A stretch of 64,000 nucleotides of DNA from Pelosinus propionicus DSM 13327 (GTDB lineage: Bacteria; Bacillota; Negativicutes; DSM-13327), in contig NZ_FOTS01000028.1 in the NCBI RefSeq assembly GCF_900114615.1, positions 1 through 64,000 on the forward strand, in the 5' to 3' direction. Both the position numbers and the translations under genes were made by a program. Of this stretch, positions 42,124 through 50,597 are shown one piece after another; positions within the stretch are counted from its first letter, which is position 1; the number at the start of each line of letters is the position of its first letter. A model generated the notes under the pieces. The model was not told where the DNA came from. It made no database searches and saw only the letters and a program-made list of their open reading frames with translations.

Positions 42124-43389
42124 ATGAAAAAAAAGTTAGTCGCTTCCCTGGCAGCTGCAATGATACTTGGTGTAGCTGGTACGTCCTTCGCAGCGGTAGT
42201 AAATCCTTTCTCTGATGTGCCTGCAAAACACTGGTCCTATGACGCTGTTACAAAGCTGGCCCATGATGGTATTTTAGAAGGATATGGAGATGGAACATTT
42301 CGTGGTGATAAAACCATTAGTCGTTATGAAATGGCAATTATCGTAGCAAAGGCTATGTCAAAGGTTGATCAAGCTGATGCAGGCAACAAAGTTCTTATTG
42401 AAAAATTATCCAATGAATATGCTAGCGAACTTGATAAATTAGGTGCTCGCATGACTACTGTGGAAAATAAAGTGGATAATGTAAAATGGAGCGGTTTTGT
42501 TCGCGGGAAATATGACAGCGATACCAGTGATGGTCATAATATTAGCGGTGGTAACAAGCATTATTTCTTGGCATTGGAAGGAACCGCCAAAATTAATGAT
42601 CGGTGGGAAGGACATTTCGCAAGTGAAACAAGACACGACTACACGACTAGCGGCTGGGGCGGCGTAATTCCTCCCGACACGAATAATGGAGATGGTACCT
42701 GGTTTAGAATCTGGGCTTCTGGTTCTGTTGGTGAAGTAGGTGTCGCAGCCGGTAGAAAATGGTTCGGATATGGGGATAATATGGTGTGGGGTCATGAAGC
42801 AACAGGTATTTGGCTGGATATTCCTACAGGGACATTTAAAACTAGTTTGTTTGCTGCGAAACCTACCCAAGGAAATGGTGCTGTAAGTCTTAAGGATGCT
42901 TATGATACTAATATTTACGGCGCGAACTTTAACGGAGACATAGCGAAGAATGTAAATGTTAATTTACTCTTAGGCGGTAATAAAGATGATGGCGAACAAC
43001 AAATGAGTCGCTGGGGCGGTTTAACCGTTACTTCTAAAATCGCAAAAGATTTGAAATTGACAGGAACATATGCAAAAACGAATGCGGATGATTTCAATAA
43101 GACTCATCACATCAGGCTAGATTACAAGGGAACCGATTTGAATAAAACGGGATCTTATGGAGTGTATGCCAGATTCTTCAAATTTGGTGTGAATGGCGAT
43201 CCATCTCATGATGATGAGTGGGATTCATTGAAAAGTGATTCAAGAGGTTGGATGGTAGGTGTGGATTATGTGGTTGGAAAAAATATTCAGTGGACCAATA
43301 TTTACTCTGATCAAAAAGTAAATATTTCTGATTCTGCAACAGAATATAATAGAAAACTGTTCCGTACTCAATTTGACCTTCACTTCTAA
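42124..43389 (+). CDS. SLH-domain outer-membrane porin (OmpM-like)
   Basis: 421 residues. A signal peptide ends SFAA near residue 24. One SLH domain follows (FSDVPAKHWSYDAVTKLAHDGILEGYGDG...ISRYEMAIIVAKAM, about 28-85), which in Negativicutes tethers outer-membrane proteins to cell-wall polymer. A short coiled-coil (LIEKLSNEYASELDKLGARM) leads to a beta-barrel of alternating aromatic strands ending FRTQFDLHF, with the terminal Phe typical of outer-membrane barrels. AAGGAGAG precedes the ATG. A sigma-54 promoter and location next to beta-glucoside genes suggest a sugar porin that is made on demand. Confidence 0.9.
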   Translation: MKKKLVASLAAAMILGVAGTSFAAVVNPFSDVPAKHWSYDAVTKLAHDGILEGYGDGTFRGDKTISRYEMAIIVAKAMSKVDQADAGNKVLIEKLSNEYASELDKLGARMTTVENKVDNVKWSGFVRGKYDSDTSDGHNISGGNKHYFLALEGTAKINDRWEGHFASETRHDYTTSGWGGVIPPDTNNGDGTWFRIWASGSVGEVGVAAGRKWFGYGDNMVWGHEATGIWLDIPTGTFKTSLFAAKPTQGNGAVSLKDAYDTNIYGANFNGDIAKNVNVNLLLGGNKDDGEQQMSRWGGLTVTSKIAKDLKLTGTYAKTNADDFNKTHHIRLDYKGTDLNKTGSYGVYARFFKFGVNGDPSHDDEWDSLKSDSRGWMVGVDYVVGKNIQWTNIYSDQKVNISDSATEYNRKLFRTQFDLHF

Positions 43390-43400
43390 TTTACATATGC

Positions 43401-43435
43401 AAAAGACCGCTAACAAGTTGTTAACGGTCTTTTCA
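43401..43435 (+). terminator. Terminator between the porin and GH1 genes
   Basis: 14-bp stem (43401-43414 with 43420-43433, one mismatch), loop AAGTT, T-rich 3' side. Partial readthrough would set porin expression above the enzyme. Confidence 0.75.
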
Positions 43436-43442
43436 GACTTAA

Positions 43443-44900
<1,458 letters not shown>

Positions 44901-44916
44901 AAAGTCGCAAATATTG

Positions 44917-44977
44917 ATAAAAGCCGAGAGTACCTGCCAAATGATAATTCTGGCAGGTACTCTCGGCTTTTATATTA
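44917..44977 (+). terminator. Terminator after the GH1 gene
   Basis: Perfect 23-bp stem (44917-44939 with 44951-44973) around an 11-nt loop. Confidence 0.9.
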
Positions 44978-45011
44978 AGTAGAAAAATGTACGTAGTATA
45001 TAAAACAGTAA

Positions 45012-45099
45012 TGAACCGCGAAGATCACGAAGACATGCAAAGAACGCGAAAGTACATGATTAATGCTTTATCTTCATATCCTCGTGTCTTCGCGGTTCA
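45012..45099. repeat. Dispersed palindromic repeat, GAACCGCGAAG type
   Basis: Perfect 13-bp outer arms TGAACCGCGAAGA (45012-45024) and TCTTCGCGGTTCA (45087-45099), plus inner CACGA/TCGTG. Related to the element at 30328-30413. It lies in the 520-bp gap 44901-45422; the rest of that gap holds only the terminator before it and the sigma-54 promoter after it. Confidence 0.75.
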
Positions 45100-45364
45100 A
45101 ATGTTTTATTTCTTTAAGGACGAGTCAAAAAGTTTCTTTAGGCAGTTACAGACTTCACCAATGAAAAATAATACACGTTACTTGAAAAATAACTTAATGC
45201 CTGTAAATGCAATACAGATGGTCCTAGACATAAATACACATCGTAAGTAAGGTGATAGGATTGTACCATGGCGCTAAGTGAATAAGGGATGGATAAGCTA
45301 TCAAGGCCTTACTTTCTTCATATAGAATCATGCAATGGCCCCTTTTTTATAGACTTATTGCGTA

Positions 45365-45382
45365 TTGGCATGTATCTTGCAA
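45365..45382 (+). promoter_or_regulatory. Sigma-54 promoter of the first PTS operon
   Basis: TTGGCAT-GTATC-TTGCAA: TGGCAT at 45366-45371 and TTGCA at 45377-45381. It shares the same -24 variant as the porin promoter. The EIIC start follows 42 bp after the -12 block. Confidence 0.88.
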
Positions 45383-45422
45383 AACATAATACCGAGTAAG
45401 ATAAAAAAAGGAGTGTTGCTTT

Positions 45423-46712
45423 ATGGAGAAATTTATCAAATGGCTTGAAGAGTACTATGCACCTGTTGCAACTCGCATTGGTGAGCAACGGCACTTAAGA
45501 GCAATCAGAGACGGTATCGTATCCTTAATACCATTGCTCTTAATGGGATCGTTATTTTTAATTATCGCCTTTCCTCCCATCCCTGCACTGGCGAAAATGG
45601 TTGAACCTTACGTAGCAAGTTTATGTTCCGTTAATAATGCTACCATGGGACTTATGGGATTAATGGCATCATTTTCTATTGCGTATTCATTGGCTAATTC
45701 ATATAAAATGGATCCATTAGGAAACGGATTAATCAGTGTTGCTACCTTTATGCTAGCTACGCCATTTACCAAAGATGGTAATATCACAGCTGGATGGATG
45801 GGAAGCAAGGGCTTGTTTGTAGCCATGATTATCGCTATTTTCGCAGTAGAAGTACAACGTTTTATGATTCGAAAAAATTTGGTTATCAGAATGCCAGAGG
45901 GCGTGCCGCCAGCAGTTGCTCGTTCCTTTATGTCATTGATTCCTGGTTTTATTACGGTCACAGTTGTTTGGTTTATTAACAGTATATTATCTCTTAGTGC
46001 AACCAATGTACAAGATGTTATCTACAAAATATTGGCAGCACCGCTTCTGAGTCTCGGTGGCAGTTTGCCAGCCTTCTTACTTGCCATATTTTTTGCGCAA
46101 TTATTGTGGTGTATCGGTATTCATGGAGCAGCTTTAGTAACTGGCGTTATGAGTCCAGTCTATTTAACATTCGCTCAGCAAAATGCTGCAGCGAAGGCCG
46201 CAGGATTGCCTGTACCCAACATTGTTTGCCAGCAATTATGGGACGTATATGGAAATATTGGCGGTTCAGGTGCCACCTTTGCTTTGGTGCTCATGCTCAT
46301 CTTTGCGGCAAGGTCGACACAATTAAAAGCTCTTGGCAAATCAGGGATAGGACCTGCATTCTTTGCCATAAATGAACCTATTCTTTTTGGTATGCCGATT
46401 GTCATGAATCCTGTATTAATGATTCCTTTTATCTTTGCTCCTCTTGTCTCGATAACGATTGCTTATTTTGCAATGGATGCCGGCCTGGTAGATAAATTGT
46501 TTGCCATGGCGCCATGGACAACACCTCCGATCATTAATGCTTTCTTAGATTCAGGCGATATGAGGTCAGTAATATTACAATTATTCTGCTTTGGTGTTAC
46601 TGGTGTTATTTATTATCCATTCTTTAAGATGTGGGATGATGCTAAATTCAAAGAAGAATCGGGTGCAAAACAAAATAAAAAAAGTGACCCTAATATCATT
46701 ATTGGAGCCTAA
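45423..46712 (+). CDS. celB: PTS lactose/cellobiose-family EIIC permease (first set)
   Basis: 429-residue EIIC of the Lac/Cel PTS family: a membrane protein that imports and phosphorylates a beta-glucoside. The conserved ISLIPLLLMGS-like N-terminal span and the substrate-site motif FAINEPILFGMPIVMNP near residue 315 are clear. AAAAGGAGTG precedes the ATG. EIIB and EIIA follow. It is about two-thirds identical by eye to the EIIC at 53496. Probably specific for cellobiose or another aryl/beta-glucoside, judging from adjacent 6-phospho-beta-glucosidases. Confidence 0.92.
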   Translation: MEKFIKWLEEYYAPVATRIGEQRHLRAIRDGIVSLIPLLLMGSLFLIIAFPPIPALAKMVEPYVASLCSVNNATMGLMGLMASFSIAYSLANSYKMDPLGNGLISVATFMLATPFTKDGNITAGWMGSKGLFVAMIIAIFAVEVQRFMIRKNLVIRMPEGVPPAVARSFMSLIPGFITVTVVWFINSILSLSATNVQDVIYKILAAPLLSLGGSLPAFLLAIFFAQLLWCIGIHGAALVTGVMSPVYLTFAQQNAAAKAAGLPVPNIVCQQLWDVYGNIGGSGATFALVLMLIFAARSTQLKALGKSGIGPAFFAINEPILFGMPIVMNPVLMIPFIFAPLVSITIAYFAMDAGLVDKLFAMAPWTTPPIINAFLDSGDMRSVILQLFCFGVTGVIYYPFFKMWDDAKFKEESGAKQNKKSDPNIIIGA

Positions 46713-46719
46713 ATAAAGT

Positions 46720-46775
46720 GTCGCGATGCTATGTTCGGGAATGTTTTATAGATAAAACGCTCATAGCATCGTGAC
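46720..46775 (+). other. mRNA hairpin between EIIC and EIIB genes
   Basis: GTCGCGATGCTATG (46720-46733) pairs with CATAGCATCGTGAC (46762-46775) with one wobble pair. No T-tract follows, so it is more likely a processing or stability element than a terminator. Confidence 0.6.
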
Positions 46776-46822
46776 AACATATTTAATCGGAGTTTTATAT
46801 TAAGAGAGAGAGGTATATTTTT

Positions 46823-47125
46823 ATGAAAATACTATTAGTGTGTGCATCAGGGATGTCTACGAGTCTATTGGTCACTAAAATGCAAAAGGCAAGTAGCGAT
46901 AATGGGAGTAATGATGAAATTTTTGCTTGTTCTGTAGATCAGCTGGATGAATTCATTGATACTTGTGAAGTGGTTTTAATCGGTCCTCAAATCAGATATA
47001 AGGCAAAGTCCATTGGCGAAATTGCTGCTGGGAAGAATAAAGGCTTTGCGATCATTGATTCTGTGAGTTATGGTATGGTAGATGGCAAAAAAGTTCTTGA
47101 ACAAGCATATGCATTAAAACAATAG
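46823..47125 (+). CDS. celA: PTS lactose/cellobiose-family EIIB (first set)
   Basis: 100-residue cytoplasmic phosphocarrier. The phosphorylated Cys is in LLVCASGMSTSLLV near residue 8, followed by the P-loop-like GMSTS. It receives phosphate from EIIA and passes it to the sugar at EIIC. AGAGAGAGG precedes the ATG. It is 24 nt upstream of EIIA. Confidence 0.92.
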   Translation: MKILLVCASGMSTSLLVTKMQKASSDNGSNDEIFACSVDQLDEFIDTCEVVLIGPQIRYKAKSIGEIAAGKNKGFAIIDSVSYGMVDGKKVLEQAYALKQ

Positions 47126-47149
47126 TAATTTTTACTAAAGGAGATAAAC

Positions 47150-47449
47150 ATGGAGAAGGAACAAGTCGCTTTTACAATTATATTGCATGCGGGGGATGCA
47201 CGGAGTCATGCATTAGAAGCATTGAAATATGCTCGGGAAAAGAATTTTGCTGCAGCAAATGAAAGTATTGCCGAGGCAAAGAAACAGTTAATAGCAGCCC
47301 ATCAAATTCAGACAGAGTTGTTGCAGTCTGAAGCTCGAGGCGAAAAACAAGAAATAAATCTTTTGTTAATTCATGCTCAAGATCATTTAATGACGGCCAT
47401 TTTAGCAAAAGACTTAATTGAAGAGATGATCTTAATGTTTAAAGAGTAG
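47150..47449 (+). CDS. celC: PTS lactose/cellobiose-family EIIA (first set)
   Basis: 99-residue helical EIIA. The phosphorylated His is in LLLIHAQDHLMTA near residue 76, and the N-terminal TIILHAGDARSHALEALKYA is family-typical. It accepts phosphate from HPr and trimerises as in LacA/ChbA. AAGGAG precedes the ATG. Last gene of the first PTS operon, followed by a terminator shared with the convergent GH4 gene. Confidence 0.92.
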   Translation: MEKEQVAFTIILHAGDARSHALEALKYAREKNFAAANESIAEAKKQLIAAHQIQTELLQSEARGEKQEINLLLIHAQDHLMTAILAKDLIEEMILMFKE

Positions 47450-47551
47450 CATATAAATGAAGAGTTTTTCATATAAACAGCTCTTTTATAGATACTGCTA
47501 AGCAGCAGCGGGATTATGAAATTAAAATTATACACTTGATGTATGATCTTC

Positions 47552-47603
47552 CATATAAAATAACGTCAGATCCATGGAGAGATCTGACGTTATTTTATAT
47601 GAG
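47552..47603. terminator. Bidirectional terminator between celC and the GH4 gene
   Basis: Perfect 21-bp stem (47552-47572 with 47581-47601) and 8-nt loop, A/T-rich at its base on both sides. Confidence 0.9.
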
Positions 47604-47611
47604 TAACGGAC

Positions 47612-48943
47612 TTATCCTTTTGAGGCAAAATAATCAGAGAATTGGGGTAGGTCTTTTTGATGCGCTGCTAGCATCTCATCTAATAAGACTTTTGCCATTG
47701 TGTCTGAAGAGACGAGAGGATTGATTGTCATTGCCAGCAGTGCTTTTTTATAGTCACCTGTAACGGCAGCATCGATTACGACTCTTTCAAAAGATTTGAT
47801 TTGCTGTACGAGTCCGTTTATTTCAATCGGGAGTTCACCCATAGTAAGCGGGCGGGGGCCATTCTTGGTAATTACACAGCTTACTTCAACAACAGAATCA
47901 GGAGAAATGACAGCAAGAGCACCATTGTTCAATGTATCCACCGGCTGGATATCACCTTTGTCGTTGTAGATTGAGCTGATTAGCCGACAGGCAGCATCGC
48001 TGTAATATGCTCCGCCACGCTGCTCTAACTGGGATGGCTTAGAGTCTAATTCGGGATCCTTGTATAATTGAAAAAGCTCATCTTCCAGCTTTTTAACAAT
48101 TTCGGCTCTCGTCTCCCCTTTCGAGAATTCTTCTAATTCTTTCTCTAGTAGTTCTTGCCGTTTGAAATAATACCGATGATAAGGGCAGGGGATGATCGAT
48201 AGACCCGTTACAAATTCTGGAACCCAATCAATGTTCATAACGTTTTTTACCGTGCTTCCCATCTTGCCATCAGCAATTTTGTCGATGACAGATTTTGTAA
48301 TGTCGTTGCCATCCAGATAGGCAGACAAACCAAATACCATATGATTCAAACCAGCAAAATCAATCCGGATTCTACTGCTGTCAACAGAAAAGAGTTTCGC
48401 CACCGCCATTTCCATTCCAATAGGCACATTGCATAAGCCGATAATTTTTTTTGTTTTGCCATAGCGGAGTACTCCTTCTGTTACGATTCCTGAAGGATTT
48501 GTAAAATTAATGAGCCAAGCATCAGGACACAGTTCTGCCATGTCATGGTCAATTTCCAGCATGACAGGAATGGTCCGCAGTGCCTTGAACATTCCGCCAG
48601 CTCCATTGGTTTCTTGTCCGATATAACCATGACGCAGCGGAATTCTTTCATCTTTTATTCTGGCATCTAACGACCCTACTCGAAACTGGGTTGTGACGAA
48701 GTCTGCATTTGGCAGAGCTTCTCTTCTATTTAAAGTTGTGTAGATGGTAATCGGTACCCCAGCTTTTTTTACCATTCTCTTGGCAAGATTACCGATAATC
48801 TCTAATTTTTCCTTGCCTGTTTCAATATCCACCAGCCATAGTTCGCGAACTGGCAACTCTTCATATCGTCTAATAAAGCCTTCAATAATTTCTGGTGTAT
48901 AGCTGGAACCACCGCCGATAGTCACAATTTTTAATCCGCTCAT
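47612..48943 (-). CDS. licH: 6-phospho-beta-glucosidase, glycoside hydrolase family 4
   Basis: 443-residue NAD+- and metal-dependent GH4 enzyme, mechanistically unrelated to the GH1 enzyme nearby. The Rossmann start reads LKIVTIGGGSSYTPEII. The metal-binding Cys is in GLCNVPIGME near residue 168, and NFTNPSGIVTEG and GLNHMVFG are family motifs. The ATG at 48943 has AGGGGG 7 nt upstream; an upstream in-frame ATG adds 23 unconserved residues. It is divergent from the MocR-type regulator across 112 bp. Presumed substrate is a 6-phospho-beta-glucoside. Confidence 0.9.
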   Translation of the reverse strand: MSGLKIVTIGGGSSYTPEIIEGFIRRYEELPVRELWLVDIETGKEKLEIIGNLAKRMVKKAGVPITIYTTLNRREALPNADFVTTQFRVGSLDARIKDERIPLRHGYIGQETNGAGGMFKALRTIPVMLEIDHDMAELCPDAWLINFTNPSGIVTEGVLRYGKTKKIIGLCNVPIGMEMAVAKLFSVDSSRIRIDFAGLNHMVFGLSAYLDGNDITKSVIDKIADGKMGSTVKNVMNIDWVPEFVTGLSIIPCPYHRYYFKRQELLEKELEEFSKGETRAEIVKKLEDELFQLYKDPELDSKPSQLEQRGGAYYSDAACRLISSIYNDKGDIQPVDTLNNGALAVISPDSVVEVSCVITKNGPRPLTMGELPIEINGLVQQIKSFERVVIDAAVTGDYKKALLAMTINPLVSSDTMAKVLLDEMLAAHQKDLPQFSDYFASKG

Positions 48944-49026
48944 CAAGATTCCCCCTACCGATTGAATATATTTCCTATAAATAATCATATCCCCATACCA
49001 GAGGTGCTGCAATCAGCATTGTACGC

Positions 49027-49044
49027 AACTGTACTAGTACAGTT
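49027..49044. promoter_or_regulatory. Perfect 18-bp palindrome, candidate operator
   Basis: AACTGTACTAGTACAGTT is an exact palindrome at 49027-49044 in the short divergent region between the GH4 and MocR genes. It abuts the ribosome-binding site of the regulator. Position and symmetry suit an autoregulatory site for the GntR-type DNA-binding domain encoded next to it. Confidence 0.65.
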
Positions 49045-49055
49045 TGGAGGTTATA

Positions 49056-50405
49056 ATGAAGGATATTTATCAAATTATCATAGAAGATCTAGAAGAAAAT
49101 ATAAGGTTGGGACGTTATAAGGGAAGAAAAAAAATGCCTTCGATTAGGGCTTTATCACAAGTTTATCATTGTAGTCAGAGTACAGTGGTGAAAGCCTATG
49201 AGATAGTAAAGAGCAGGCATTTGGTTTACTCTGTGCCGCAAAGCGGCTACTATATTGTGGAGAATCTACCCAGAATGGAGAAAAACGACACGTTTGTCAT
49301 TGATTTTTCAACAGGAAATCCTATTATTGGTGAAATGCAGATACCTGATCTTAAGCATTGCCTTGATCGAGCAGTTGATAGCAGCAATCAATACTCCATT
49401 CACCGTCATTTGCATGGTACGGATTCTCTCCGTAATATGATTCCAAAATATCTTGCTGATTTTCAAGTTTTTACTAGGGCAAAGAACATCTACATCAACT
49501 TAGGAGTACAGCAAGCATTAAGCATACTGACTCAGATGCCTTTTCCGAATCGGAAGAATGTGATTTTAATTGAGCAGCCGACCTATGGATTTTGTATTCG
49601 ATTTTTAGAACATTGGGGAGCTGATGTAAAATGGATTAAAAGATCAAAACAGGGTATTGATTTAGATGAGCTTGAAACTCTATTTAAAACAGAGAAAATA
49701 AAGTTTTTTTATACCGTACCTCGCAATCATAATCCATTAGGAACCGCATACAGTATCAACCAGCGAAAAACGATTGCAGCATTGGCTAATAAGTATAATG
49801 TATACATTGTTGAAGATGACTACTGCAGCGATATTTCCTTAGATCATAAATACGATCCGATTTATGCTTACGGTGATCATTTTCACCATATTTATTTAAA
49901 AAGTTTTTCTAAGATTATTCCTTGGTTTCGCATTGGGATTGCAGTACTTCCTACGCATTTAATTTCGATTTTTGAACGCTATGCAATGTATTCTTATTAC
50001 CATTCTTATTTTTCAGCATCCCTAGTTTCTCAGGCGACGCTGGAGATCTACATACGTAATAAATTATTAGAAAAATATGTGACTGCCATCAAAAAAGAGT
50101 TAACTCAGCGCTTAGGATGTTTAGCAAGTAATCTGAAGAAAATGAAGGAATATGACGTGCAATATAGCGGCGGCGAGAGTGGTTTTTATGCTTATTTAAA
50201 ATTACCTCAGTATATTAACGAAAGGAGTTTTATTGCTGATTTACAGAAACATCACGTTCTTGTAACTTCAGGGAATTTATACTATTTGGAGAACTCCTAC
50301 GGGGAAAAAGGGGTACGCTTAAGCATTTCCCGCACAAATACTCATGAGATTCAACAAGGGTTTGAAATTATTTATAAAAGACTCGCACAATATGTAAAAT
50401 CATGA
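49056..50405 (+). CDS. MocR-type regulator (GntR HTH fused to aminotransferase-like domain)
   Basis: 449 residues. An N-terminal winged HTH of the GntR family (MPSIRALSQVYHCSQSTVVKAYEIV, about 30-55) is joined to a fold-type I PLP domain. The PLP Lys is expected in LKSFSKIIPWFRIG near residue 290, with the Asp of VEDDYCSDIS near 254 and RNHNPLGTAY near 225. GGAGG is 5 nt before the ATG at 49056. MocR proteins usually respond to PLP or amino compounds, so its position beside a GH4 sugar gene is unusual. Target genes are unknown; the adjacent palindrome is a candidate site. Confidence 0.88.
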   Translation: MKDIYQIIIEDLEENIRLGRYKGRKKMPSIRALSQVYHCSQSTVVKAYEIVKSRHLVYSVPQSGYYIVENLPRMEKNDTFVIDFSTGNPIIGEMQIPDLKHCLDRAVDSSNQYSIHRHLHGTDSLRNMIPKYLADFQVFTRAKNIYINLGVQQALSILTQMPFPNRKNVILIEQPTYGFCIRFLEHWGADVKWIKRSKQGIDLDELETLFKTEKIKFFYTVPRNHNPLGTAYSINQRKTIAALANKYNVYIVEDDYCSDISLDHKYDPIYAYGDHFHHIYLKSFSKIIPWFRIGIAVLPTHLISIFERYAMYSYYHSYFSASLVSQATLEIYIRNKLLEKYVTAIKKELTQRLGCLASNLKKMKEYDVQYSGGESGFYAYLKLPQYINERSFIADLQKHHVLVTSGNLYYLENSYGEKGVRLSISRTNTHEIQQGFEIIYKRLAQYVKS

Positions 50406-50597
50406 TGTACTTAAGTAGGAAGGTATACTATTGGGTTGCAGGATTTCTGACAGAAACCACGAAGTAAAATGGGAATATTTAGATAAATCTTAATATCGTC
50501 CAGATCGTGCTGCCCTCACTCGTAGAATGTAGCCCTTAGCTAATCAAATGCATTCAACATAATATAAATTTCAATTAGTGAAAGGCTGGAGGTAGGA

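Noticed and set aside
44987-45250. An 87-codon plus-strand reading frame
   Set aside because: It translates the left arm and loop of the palindromic repeat, has no ribosome-binding site and resembles no protein.
47536-47724. Plus-strand 62-codon frame after celC
   Set aside because: It runs through the 21-bp terminator hairpin and antisense into the GH4 gene.
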